From JAPPKS01 sp963667895 (GTDB lineage Bacteria; Poribacteria; WGA-4E; PCPOR2b): a stretch of 64,000 bases of DNA. Below, piece after piece: positions 25,979 through 34,570 of this stretch; positions within the stretch are counted from its first letter, which is position 1, and each line of letters opens with the position of its first letter. The position numbers were made by a program, and so were the translations under genes. Location of the stretch: contig OZ245030.1 in assembly GCA_965223985.1 (NCBI GenBank), positions 682,001 to 746,000 on the forward strand, in the 5' to 3' direction. The notes below the pieces were generated by a model. That model was not told the origin of the DNA and did no database searches. It was given only the letters and a program-made list of their open reading frames with translations.

Positions 25979-27997
25979 ATGAAACGATTGCGCACGACGA
26001 TAACAGTTCTTGTAACCATAGGGGTCTTTGCCTGTCTCGCGGTGATACCTTCAAGCTGCATTTCTGAAAAATCGCGGCTAGAACGCAAAGTAGATGCTTT
26101 CCTTAAAGTGGGTGACTATGAGCGCGCCTTAAAATTGGTTGAGGGCTATGTTCAGCGGTACCCGGAGAAACCGATTGGGCGTGCCATGCTGGCGAGGGTG
26201 CTTGCCGCGGATGGACAAACCGACAGCGCATTCACGGAGTATCATTGATTTTATAAGCTAAGCGAAACGATTTCGCCCGAGTTGCTATTTGAAATCGTAC
26301 GGGGTGCCCTCAACGAAAGCGATGTCGGGGTGCGAATGAACGCCGCCGAAGCGAGGGCAAAATTGGCAGATAAGCTTGGTGTCACCTACGTGATAGATGC
26401 GCTCAACGATAGCGATGGCTGGGTGCGAACGAACGCCGCCGAGGCGCTGGGGAAGTTGGGGGATAAGCGTGCCGTTGCTGCCTTGATAAACGCCCTCAAC
26501 CATAGCGATAACTGGGTGCGAGTGTACGCCGCCGAGGCGCTGGCAAAATTAGGAGATGAGCGCGGCGTCCCCGCCTTGATAGATGCCCTCAACGATGGCG
26601 AGGTGCAAATGAACGCCCTCGTAGCGCTGGGGAAGTTGGGGGATAAGCGTGCCGTTCTTGCCTTGATAGATGCGCTCAACCATAGCGATGGCTGGGTGCG
26701 AAGTTCCGCCGCCCAGGCGCTGGCAAAATTAGGAGATGAGCGCGGCGTCACCTACTTGATAGATGCGCTCAACGATAGCGATGGCTGGGTGCGAACGAAC
26801 GCCGTGGTAGCGCTGGGGTTGTTGGGGGATAAGCGTGCCGTTTCTGCCTTGATAAACGCCCTCAACCATAGCGATAACTGCGTGCGAGTGTGCGCCGCCG
26901 AGGCGCTGGGGAAGTTGGGGGATAAGCGTGCCGTTCCTGCCTTGATAGATGCCCTCAACGACAGCGATAGCTCGGTGCGAAGTTCCGCCGAGCGTGCGCT
27001 GGGGAAGTTGGGGGATAAGCGTGCCGTTCCTGCCTTGATAGATGCCCTCAACGACAGCGATAGCTCGGTGCGAAGTTCCGCCGCCCGTGTGCTGGGCGAG
27101 TTTGGGGATAAGCGTGCCGTTCCTGCCTTGGTAGATGCCCTCAACGACAGCGATGGCTCGGTGCGAAGTTCCGCCGAGCGTGCGCTGGGGAAGTTGGGGG
27201 ATAAGCGTGCCGTTCCTGCCTTGATAGATGCCCTCAACGATAGTGATGGCTGGGGTCGAATGTACGCCGCTGAAGCGCTGGCAGAATTAGGGGATAAGCA
27301 TGGCGTCTCTGCCTTGATAGATGCCCTCAATGATAGCAATCGCTGGGTGCAACTTCAAGCCGCCGATACGCTGGGCGAGTTGGGGGAGTTGGGGGATAGG
27401 AGTGCTGTCCCCGCCTTGATAAACGCCCTCAACAATGCTTGGGTGCGAGATAACGCCACCGGTGCGCTAGCAAGATTAGGGGATAAGCGTGGTGCCACCT
27501 TCGCCCTGATAGATGCCCTCAGCGAAAGCGATTACGTAGCACCACTGTCAAGTTTAAGTTTACGGAATAATAAGCGTGGTGTCACCTTCGTGTTGATAGA
27601 TGCCCTCAACGACAGCGATGACTCGGTGCGAAGTTCCGCCGCCCGTGCACTGGGCGAGTTGGGGGATAAGCGTGTTGTGACTGCACTACTAATCGAAATT
27701 ATCGGAGGCAACGAAAACATTTGGTTGAAATTCGCGGCAGCGGAGGTGTTGTTGAAGCTAAGCCAATATAAACAAGCTTCTGTAGATTGGGTTAAGAGAT
27801 TAACGGCTGAAATAAACGATAACACCAAAATTCAACAGCAACTAACAGAAGCAGACCAAGCCAAGATACAATCATTCTTTGAAGCCAACCCCGACCTAAC
27901 AGACGAGCAGGCAAACTCTCTGTACCCAAACCACCCGAACATACAAGAACAAGTCAACAAAGCATGGGAAGAATACAAAGAAAGCCAAACGGAGTGA
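25979..27997 (+). pseudogene. HEAT-repeat lipoprotein gene interrupted by in-frame TGA
   Basis: One frame runs from ATG 25979 to the stop at 27997 except for a single TGA at 26246-26248. The first 89 codons encode a hydrophobic export segment with a possible lipobox (IPSSC, weak at -3) and a TPR-like helical pair (AFLKVGDYERALKLVEGYV). After the TGA the same frame goes on at once with FYKLSETISPELLFEIV and then about fifteen HEAT/PBS-lyase repeats. There is no start codon with a ribosome site for the second part. The TGA may be a recent nonsense mutation, a read-through stop or an assembly error. Intact relatives should be exported repeat proteins for protein contacts. Confidence 0.75.
26390..27690 (+). 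repeat. tandem 93-bp repeats encoding HEAT motifs
   Basis: The unit is 31 codons with consensus ALIDALNDSDxxVRssAaxAL plus a GkLGDKRaVP turn. About fifteen copies are present. Those between 26900 and 27260 are nearly identical at DNA level, pointing to recent unit duplication or gene conversion. Three units (near 27340-27570) are irregular in length. Confidence 0.85.
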
Positions 27998-28060
27998 ATA
28001 GGAAGTGCGATAGGTTTGGAAGACTATCGCCTTCGCTATTCGCTCAGTTGATCCCTCTAG
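27993..28060. repeat. palindromic dispersed element, copy 1
   Basis: GTGAATAGGAAGTGCGATAG is followed after a short loop by CTATCGCCTTCGCTATTCGC, forming an imperfect hairpin. It overlaps the stop codon of the HEAT gene. A related hairpin lies at 29325-29395. Confidence 0.55.
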
Positions 28061-28119
28061 CTTCCCCTTAGTAAGGAGGAAAGTTCTCCGATTACCCATC
28101 ACGAATCGGTACACCTAGT

Positions 28120-29085
28120 ATGCGCCGAGTGACAATCACAACACCAGCCCGGCTTCACTTTGCTCTTATAGATCTCAACGGAGCATTAGGTAGGATTGAT
28201 GGAAGCATCGGTCTCGCAATACACGAGCCGCATTTTCAGATTGTTGCTGAACCCTCGAATCAGATCCAAGTTGAATCCATCCATTATCAAAAACGTGCCC
28301 GTGGTATTCTTGAACGCCTGCAAGCGAAATATGGAGTAGCGGGGGTTAAACTCAAACTCCAATCTGAAATCCCCTTTCACTCCGGATTTGGTTCTGGTAC
28401 GCAACTTGCTTTAGGGATTGCTCAGTCCGTGAATGTCCTTTATGACCTTAATTTAAGTGTGACGGATTTGGCGAGAGCCGTGGGGCGCGGCGGCACATCA
28501 GGAATCGGCGTCGCAGCATTTGAAGGCGGCGGATTCATCCTGGATGGCGGACATTCCTTCCCAGATCAAAAAACCTCATTTCTGCCCTCCTCCGCAGCAG
28601 GAGACGCGCCACCGCCTCCCACACTCCTGCGCCACCCCTTCCCTGACTGGGATGTGCTCATCGCTGTTCCAAATTGCACCCAGATATCCGGTCAAACAGA
28701 GATTAATCTCTTTCAGAACCTATGTCCTCAACCTCAATCCACCGCTGAACAACTTTCCCACCTCATCCTAATCAAACTGCTACCGGCAATCTTCGAAGAA
28801 GATTTGGCTGCGTTTGGGGAAGCCATCAACTGCATCCAAGGGATTGGATGGAAGCAGGTCGAAATCGACGCTCAAGGCGGGGTGCTTCAACAGACGCTGA
28901 ATTTTTTGTGGGATAACGGCGCGATTGGCGCCGGTGTTAGCAGTTGGGGTGCCGCGATTTTTGCTGTCGGAGAGAATCTTTCCGAATTACAGAAAAAAAC
29001 CCAAGGGTTTCTCCAAAACTTGCCAGCCGGGGGAACTTGCTTCATTACACAGGCGAACAATACCGGTGCGAAACTTGAAATGTAA
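28120..29085 (+). CDS. GHMP-kinase-fold protein, beta-RFAP synthase-like
   Basis: A 321-residue protein of the beta-ribofuranosylaminobenzene 5'-phosphate synthase family. The opening TTPARLHFALIDLNGALGRI and DGSIGLAI, the GHMP loop PFHSGFGSGTQLALGIAQSVN and AVGRGGTSGIGVAAFEGGGF are typical. In archaea and methylotrophs this enzyme joins PRPP and 4-hydroxybenzoate or p-aminobenzoate derivatives in the first step of the methanopterin pathway. Whether that pathway exists here cannot be told from the window. The next gene is an ATP-grasp ligase, a plausible partner. Confidence 0.83.
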   Translation: MRRVTITTPARLHFALIDLNGALGRIDGSIGLAIHEPHFQIVAEPSNQIQVESIHYQKRARGILERLQAKYGVAGVKLKLQSEIPFHSGFGSGTQLALGIAQSVNVLYDLNLSVTDLARAVGRGGTSGIGVAAFEGGGFILDGGHSFPDQKTSFLPSSAAGDAPPPPTLLRHPFPDWDVLIAVPNCTQISGQTEINLFQNLCPQPQSTAEQLSHLILIKLLPAIFEEDLAAFGEAINCIQGIGWKQVEIDAQGGVLQQTLNFLWDNGAIGAGVSSWGAAIFAVGENLSELQKKTQGFLQNLPAGGTCFITQANNTGAKLEM

Positions 29086-29436
29086 ATTTTCAGTTTTACT
29101 AACCCGCGCAATTTCATCAAGTTGGTACACGAGTTACGGTCTACAGAAATTTCGACCCGCACTTTCTGGAAAATCTTGACATTGCGGTAAATATGTTCGT
29201 TGAAGTCAAGGAAGATATGGGAATATAGAGACTAGAAAAATATTCGGGAAATTGTAGACACTGACGACTCTCTCTCGCTTTGTTAGGTTGCCAAATTCAG
29301 ACCATTTGTCGGATTTAGCGCGATCAAGCGACCGAATAGGGAGTGCGATAGTCTTGACTGTAAATTAACACTATCACCTTCCCTATTCGGTCAGTTGCCC
29401 CCCGTTGGCAAGGGGGAGAATTCTCCGGAGGAATTC
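29086..29436. other. spacer with hairpin element
   Basis: About 350 bases between the GHMP-kinase gene and the ATP-grasp gene. The right part carries the palindromic element at 29325-29395; the left part shows no gene and no clear promoter. Confidence 0.5.
29325..29395. repeat. palindromic dispersed element, copy 2
   Basis: GACCGAATAGGGAGTGCGAT near 29331 is complementary to ATCACCTTCCCTATTCGGTC near 29372, forming a long hairpin with an AT-rich loop. The outer arms match copy 1 at 27993 (GAATAGG.AGTGCGATAG and CTAT(C)... CTATTCG.TCAGTTG). Both copies directly precede a gene. Confidence 0.6.
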
Positions 29437-30687
29437 ATGATGACGTCGAAGCGGAAGCGAATTCTTCTTCTACTGCCCACGAGAACGTATCGTGCAACGG
29501 ACTTTTTGGCAGCAGCAGGGCGGTTGGACATAGAGGTCGTGGTTGGTTCTGACCGCCCTCAAACGCTTTCAGAACTGTCCCCCCGCAAGACCCTCACGCT
29601 CAACTTTCAGGATCCTGCGAAGGGGATGGAAGAAATCGTCAGGTTTGCTGGAACATATCCGATTGATGCTATCGTGGGTGTTGACGACGACACGACTATC
29701 CTTGCGGCAATGGCGTCGAAAGCGTTATCTATCCCCCACAATACGGTGGAATCTGCTTACGCAACCCGTAACAAATACCGTATGCGGAAGGCGCTTGCTG
29801 ATGCCGGAATTCGTTCACCCCACTTCAACCTCTTTTCAACGGACGACAATCCTGCGGCACTCACGCATCGGGTGCTCTTCCCATGTGTCGTAAAACCCCT
29901 TTCCCTTTCGGCGAGCCGTGGGGTTATTCGCGCCGACAGACCGGATCAATTCATAGACGCGTTTCATCGGGTAGCCACGATTTTACAAACGTCGGGCACC
30001 GCCAATCGAGGCGATGCCGAAGCACAACAGGTGCTTGTTGAAAGCTTTATTCCTGGGATCGAAGTTGCCTTTGAAGGACTTCTTTTGGGCGGCAGACTCA
30101 AAACCCTTGCAATTTTCGACAAGCCCGATCCGTTGGACGGTCCATATTTCGAAGAAACGCTCTATATCACGCCATCACAACTGCCAGTCCATATGCAGGA
30201 GGATATCGCAGCCGTTACAGCGCAAGCGGCAAAAACGCTCGGTTTGCAGGAAGGTCCCGTGCATGCAGAACTTCGGTTGAACGACGAGGGTGCATGGCTT
30301 CTTGAGATTGCGGCAAGATCGATCGGCGGGCTTTGCTCACGCACATTGCGTTTCGGCACCGGAATTTCGCTAGAGGAGCTCATCCTTCGACATGCTGTCG
30401 GTATGGAGGTCCAATCATTGGAACGGGAGTGGGAGGCTGCTGGGGTCATGATGATACCCATTCCTCGTCCCGGCATTTTACGTGAGGTTCGAGGTAAAAC
30501 AGAAGCTGAGGGGGTCGCTGGAATTGAGAATATTACCATCAGCATACTATTGGGACAAGCGGTTGTTCCACTCCCGGAGGGTTCGCGTTACCTCGGATTC
30601 ATCTTCGCACGGAGGAACACCCCTGCAGATGTCGAGGGGGCGCTCCGGGAAGCACATCGACGGCTCGATTTCGTCATTGTGGAGTAG
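29437..30687 (+). CDS. ATP-grasp superfamily ligase
   Basis: A 416-residue ATP-grasp enzyme. An N-terminal pre-ATP-grasp Rossmann region (ILLLLPTRTYRATDFLAAAG) precedes the nucleotide-binding lobes with CVVKPLSLSASRGV, QVLVESFIPGIEVAFEGLLL and EGPVHAELRLNDEGAWLLEI. The last segment contains the magnesium ligands E and N/R (LEIAARSIGG). Such enzymes couple a carboxylate to an amine or thiol through an acyl phosphate. The substrate is unknown. The start at ATG 29437 is set by GGAGG at 29426-29432. Following the beta-RFAP synthase-like gene, it may act on the same cofactor, but that is a guess. Confidence 0.87.
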   Translation: MMTSKRKRILLLLPTRTYRATDFLAAAGRLDIEVVVGSDRPQTLSELSPRKTLTLNFQDPAKGMEEIVRFAGTYPIDAIVGVDDDTTILAAMASKALSIPHNTVESAYATRNKYRMRKALADAGIRSPHFNLFSTDDNPAALTHRVLFPCVVKPLSLSASRGVIRADRPDQFIDAFHRVATILQTSGTANRGDAEAQQVLVESFIPGIEVAFEGLLLGGRLKTLAIFDKPDPLDGPYFEETLYITPSQLPVHMQEDIAAVTAQAAKTLGLQEGPVHAELRLNDEGAWLLEIAARSIGGLCSRTLRFGTGISLEELILRHAVGMEVQSLEREWEAAGVMMIPIPRPGILREVRGKTEAEGVAGIENITISILLGQAVVPLPEGSRYLGFIFARRNTPADVEGALREAHRRLDFVIVE

Positions 30688-30710
30688 ATAGAGGCGGGAT
30701 GGTTTCTACC

Positions 30711-32582
30711 TTAGTCGATCCGTCTCCGTTGATAGAGCCACCACTCGACAGCGCTCAGCGCGACGGCAAGAAAGACCAGATAAATCCACGGCGGGTAACG
30801 CAGCAGCGCAAAGCCGCCGAGTCCAATCATCTCCTCGTCCAGAAGGTCTTCGATAGAAGGCGTTGCACCAATCTGCGATTCCGATTCGTCCGTAAGATTG
30901 ATTGCCCAAACCTCCTCGTGCTCTCCGAACTGTAGTTCATAAAACCCGGCGATGGTTGTCTGATCGAAGAGGAGTTGACCATCCTCAACTGCCACTTCCG
31001 TGGGCTCACCCGTCGGGCCGGTAATGGTCACCGTTTCTATCGTCGAAGGGGTGTCAATCTGCTTGCTCAAAATCTCGCCCGTCTGTAGGTGGTAGTCTTC
31101 GATTCCCGAACCGCTTTGAAACCACTGTATCGTGTTGGCAATTATTACCGGGAAGGCGATGCGCAGGGGCAGGTCTGATTTAAGGATGTCGATGGCAACG
31201 AAGACGACTTTGCGATTTGACGTTTCATCGACAATCAACAACGGATCGTCAAATGAACGGACCAGGACTTTCGGCGGCGGCGGCGCCGCGACCTGATACG
31301 CTTCTCCTATCAGGACATTGTCGAGTTGGACATAGCGAAGGATGGGGTGGTCACGCACCCAATCGGTAATAATCGGCGTTTCACGCAGCGCCCCAATCTC
31401 CCACATCGCCCCCGCTTTCGGTGGATAGATGATTATATAGTTCCCATCGCCGAGAGTGGGCGGGTTATATCGGTCGAAAATCGTCACGTCATATCCCGCC
31501 TCACCGGGTTTGTACTGGTCTTGGGATATGACCGTCACATCGAATTTCTCATCGACAGCGAGCGCGTTCTCGAGGAAAGTGTTGCCGCGCGTAACGAGCA
31601 GAACAGGAATTTGCTCGCGCTTCGGCAGAGCGGCATAAGCGGCGTTGTCGGTGGACAGCACATCATCAACATCAAGCACCGCTTTGAGCCTGCCGCCTTC
31701 AAAAGTGAAATTGCTGAAGATTTCAGACCTGTCCTCGCCGGGTGCAAGGGTGTACGGGCGGACATCAAGGAGACCATCGTTGAGATAAAGTTCTACGTTA
31801 ATTGGCTTTTCGGCGTCCGAAGTGTTAGCAACAGTCAACAAGGTCTGGTAGTCGAAGGCGTTGACGATGCTCTTCCGCACTCGAAATTTCGTGATACCGA
31901 CGTTATCGCTCACCTTGTCCGCAGCCGGAAACAGGTGCAGTTTGGCGTGGGGAGGCGGATTTTGGAGCATCTCGGCGACCTGCTGACTCTGGGCTCCTAT
32001 CGCAAAGTCGCTGAGAACCACAATCTCAGGGTTGGTGTTGGTCTGCGTCACGGAATAGGCGAGCGTCAATGCGGGCGCCAAATCGGTCTTCACAACGGTG
32101 GGCTGAATTGACGCAATGGCGGCGCGTAGGGATTTCTGATGGTTGGTGAACGGGCTGTGGATAATTGGTTGCGTATCGCAACTAATCACCATCATCTCAT
32201 CAATGAATCGGAGGTTGTCTACGAGTTTCAGGGCACGCTGCTTAGCAGATTCGAGACGTGACAGCGTCGCCTCACGGGTGTTCATGCTCGCTGAATTGTC
32301 GATGATCAGCACAATCTGACGCGCCAATTTCGTCATGAATCCAAACTGTGGTCGAGCAATCGCGAGGACGATCAACGTGAGGAACAGCAACTGTAGGAGC
32401 AGAGATAACAGATGCTTGAGTTTTTGGAATAGGGAGGTGGTCTGTTTCTCTCTGAAAATTTGTTCCCAAAACATCAACGTGGAGACTGGCTCGCGGCGGC
32501 GGCGCAGTTTGAGGATGTAGAGGGCGATAATTGGGGCGGCGATACCGAATAGGAATAGTGCGGCTGGGGATAGACAGTTCAT
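30711..32582 (-). CDS. BatA-like VWA-domain membrane protein
   Basis: A 623-residue membrane protein. Two N-terminal membrane segments (FLFGIAAPIIALYIL and LLSLLLQLLFLTLIVLAIA) flank the BatA-type motif KLRRRREPVSTLMFWEQI. A von Willebrand A domain follows with the metal site IIDNSASMNT, then a long beta-rich region and a final transmembrane helix near residue 600 (YLVFLAVALSAVEWWLY). Such proteins normally sit in moxR-DUF58-batA operons. Here the ATG overlaps the stop of a shortened moxR (ATGA at 32579-32582) and the DUF58 gene is missing. Confidence 0.87.
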   Translation of the reverse strand: MNCLSPAALFLFGIAAPIIALYILKLRRRREPVSTLMFWEQIFREKQTTSLFQKLKHLLSLLLQLLFLTLIVLAIARPQFGFMTKLARQIVLIIDNSASMNTREATLSRLESAKQRALKLVDNLRFIDEMMVISCDTQPIIHSPFTNHQKSLRAAIASIQPTVVKTDLAPALTLAYSVTQTNTNPEIVVLSDFAIGAQSQQVAEMLQNPPPHAKLHLFPAADKVSDNVGITKFRVRKSIVNAFDYQTLLTVANTSDAEKPINVELYLNDGLLDVRPYTLAPGEDRSEIFSNFTFEGGRLKAVLDVDDVLSTDNAAYAALPKREQIPVLLVTRGNTFLENALAVDEKFDVTVISQDQYKPGEAGYDVTIFDRYNPPTLGDGNYIIIYPPKAGAMWEIGALRETPIITDWVRDHPILRYVQLDNVLIGEAYQVAAPPPPKVLVRSFDDPLLIVDETSNRKVVFVAIDILKSDLPLRIAFPVIIANTIQWFQSGSGIEDYHLQTGEILSKQIDTPSTIETVTITGPTGEPTEVAVEDGQLLFDQTTIAGFYELQFGEHEEVWAINLTDESESQIGATPSIEDLLDEEMIGLGGFALLRYPPWIYLVFLAVALSAVEWWLYQRRRID

Positions 32583-33327
32583 ATTGGTGCTGGGTCCGGG
32601 TGCGTACCCAACACAATCCGCAAGGCGTATCTGCGAACGTCTTCGGCAATGAGGATGTCACGGACAATCTGTTCCAATGCGTTGATTCGCTCGCCATCGC
32701 AGACTTTTTCAACCGCGGGCATCTCGCGCTTCGTTGTGCGTTCCATGACGAGGTCGAGTTCATCGAGGCTCGGATTTTCGACCTTGAGCTTGAAAAAGAA
32801 GCGATCGAGTTGGGCTGCAGGGAGTGGATATGTGCCCTCCATTTCCAGGGGGTTTTGCGTTGCCATGACGAAGAAGGGAGCTGCAGGGTATGATGTTTTC
32901 CCGCAACAGTCACAGATTTTTCCTGCATCGCCTCCAACAGTGCAGATTGTGTCTTGGGCGCCGCACGGTTGATTTCATCGGCGAGCACGAGATTGCTAAA
33001 CACAGGACCGGCTTGGAAATCAAAGAACTTTCGTCCATCCTCATCCTCCGCGACGATGTTGGTGCCGATGATGTCGGCGGGCATCAGATCGGGAGTGAAC
33101 TGAATTCGGGCAAATCCGAGGTCTAGCACCTCATGCAATGTCCGAATGAGCAGGGTCTTGCCCAAGCCGGGGACACCCTCCAAAAGCGCGTGTCCTCCCG
33201 TCATCAGGCAGATTAGCACGCCTTCGACAATCTTCTCTTGCCCAACAATGCGTTTGGATATCTCGTCTTGGATACGATAGAAGGCTTCGCGAAATTCTTG
33301 GTATTGATGTTCAAGCTCTTTGGACAT
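32579..33327 (-). pseudogene. MoxR-type AAA+ ATPase, frameshifted and 3'-truncated
   Basis: The N-terminal two thirds of a MoxR ATPase are clear: VGQEKIVEGVLICLMTGGHA, Walker A GVPGLGKTLLIRTL, Walker B FSNLVLADEINRAAPKTQSA. The frame breaks near 32870 at CTCCCTTCTTC, where one missing base separates HTLQLP from FFVMATQNPLEMEGTYPL. It continues in the next frame through AQLDRFFFKLKV to GTHPDPAPI. There it stops at the ATG of the VWA gene. The usual C-terminal lid (KYVRYGASPRGAQ region) is absent. A single-base error might explain the frameshift but not the truncation. Start ATG 33327. Confidence 0.8.
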
Positions 33328-33433
33328 GTTTTCCCCCTTCTGTGAGAAGTCAAATGAGTCAGCGTTGATTCGCGCGAGAAGACTCCGTCTCTACGGATCC
33401 CGTCATCAACTCTCAAAAAAATAGTGGTTGACG

Positions 33434-34459
33434 TTATATCTTCTGCCACGCATCTTCTTGAATCGCTTGTGAATCCTCCTTGTTACGAATGGCGGCCCAC
33501 CAGGTTCGATTTTCGACATACCAACGGACGGTATCCCGGAGCCCCGATTCAAAATCGATCTGCGGCTCCCAACCGAGTTCCCGCCGAATCTTCGACGAAT
33601 CCAGAAGGTATCTGCGATCATGACCGGGTCGGTCTAGGACGTAAGTTTTTAAGGAGGTAGGTTTGTCCAATGCGGCTAAGATCGCGTCCGCAATTTCCTC
33701 GATGCTCTGTTCGACCCCGCTGCCGATATTGTAAGTTTCGCCAAGTTTCCCTTCCTGAATAATCAGATCAATGGCGCGGCAGTGATCTAATACGGCGAGC
33801 CATTCCCGGCGGTTGCGGCTGGTACGATAGAGCGGCAGCGGCTTATTATCGAGGGCGTGCGTTGTAAAAAGTGGTATGACCTTTTCGGGGTGCTGATAAG
33901 GTCCATAGTTGTTCGAACAGTTCGAAATCGTGACCGGAAGCCGATAGGTTTCAAAGTAGGCGCGGACCGCGTGGTCTGCCGCCGCTTTGGAGGCGTTATA
34001 CGGTGTGCGTGGGCGATATGGGTGTTTTTCCGTGAACTTCTCCGGCGAGTCGAGAGGGAGGTCGCCGTAGACTTCGCAGGTGGAGATATGGTGGAATCGG
34101 GCGACCTCATGTTTGCGAGCGAGGTCAAGCAGCATCTGTGTGCCCATGACGTTCGTCTCGAAGAATCGGCGCGGATTGAGGACCGCGCGGCTGTTGTGGG
34201 ATTCCGCAGCGAAATTCGCAATCACATCTGGGGGATGTTTGTCCATGAGGTCATCAACGCAGCGGTAATCTCTAATATCCCCATGAATAAAACGATACCG
34301 ATTCGGGTATCTGTCAGCAACATCTGCGAAATTTGAGAGATCGCCCGCGTAAGTTAGGGAATCGATGTTGACAACTGAATCCGTCGGATAGCGTTCAAGC
34401 CAGTATCGGCTGAAATTGCATCCAATAAATCCCGCCCCGCCGGTAACCAATAGTCTCAT
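33434..34459 (-). CDS. rfbB: dTDP-glucose 4,6-dehydratase-like SDR enzyme
   Basis: An extended short-chain dehydrogenase closest to RmlB, 341 aa. NAD-binding GGAGFIGCNFSRYWLERYP and NIDSLTYAGDLSN, the RmlB-like ANFAAESH, and the YxxxK pair in YNASKAAADHAVRAY are present. SNCSNNYGPYQHPEKVIPLF is typical of the family. The catalytic segment, usually S-T-D-E-V-Y-G, reads STCEVYGDL, so the general-acid aspartate is a cysteine, and the usual VDRS after AAESH is NSRA. The enzyme may use another sugar nucleotide or chemistry. ATG 34459 is set by GAGGG upstream. No other rhamnose gene is adjacent. Confidence 0.82.
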   Translation of the reverse strand: MRLLVTGGAGFIGCNFSRYWLERYPTDSVVNIDSLTYAGDLSNFADVADRYPNRYRFIHGDIRDYRCVDDLMDKHPPDVIANFAAESHNSRAVLNPRRFFETNVMGTQMLLDLARKHEVARFHHISTCEVYGDLPLDSPEKFTEKHPYRPRTPYNASKAAADHAVRAYFETYRLPVTISNCSNNYGPYQHPEKVIPLFTTHALDNKPLPLYRTSRNRREWLAVLDHCRAIDLIIQEGKLGETYNIGSGVEQSIEEIADAILAALDKPTSLKTYVLDRPGHDRRYLLDSSKIRRELGWEPQIDFESGLRDTVRWYVENRTWWAAIRNKEDSQAIQEDAWQKI

Positions 34460-34570
34460 GAAACTTACCCTCAATCGTGCGTTGTATCCGGAAACGTCAG
34501 AAGGTCAAGTCACACCACAGGGGCGTGTTGAAACCGTGAAATCAATCGGGTGTTGGCTACTGGATATTCA

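Noticed and set aside
26246..26248. TGA as a selenocysteine codon
   Set aside because: No conserved Cys/Sec motif surrounds it, no evident SECIS-like hairpin follows, and HEAT/TPR lipoproteins are not selenoproteins.
26386..27339. Long minus-strand open frames across the HEAT repeats
   Set aside because: They are the antisense of a regular repeat with strong codon bias; the repeat period keeps stops out. They have no ribosome sites and their low-complexity Ser/Ala-rich products match no family.
26390..27690. Regular 93-bp repeats as a CRISPR array
   Set aside because: There are no unique spacers: the whole period is coding and encodes HEAT helices.
31326..32111. A 261-codon plus-strand frame inside the VWA gene
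   Set aside because: The opposite strand has clear BatA/VWA domains. This frame has no recognisable domain or ribosome site.
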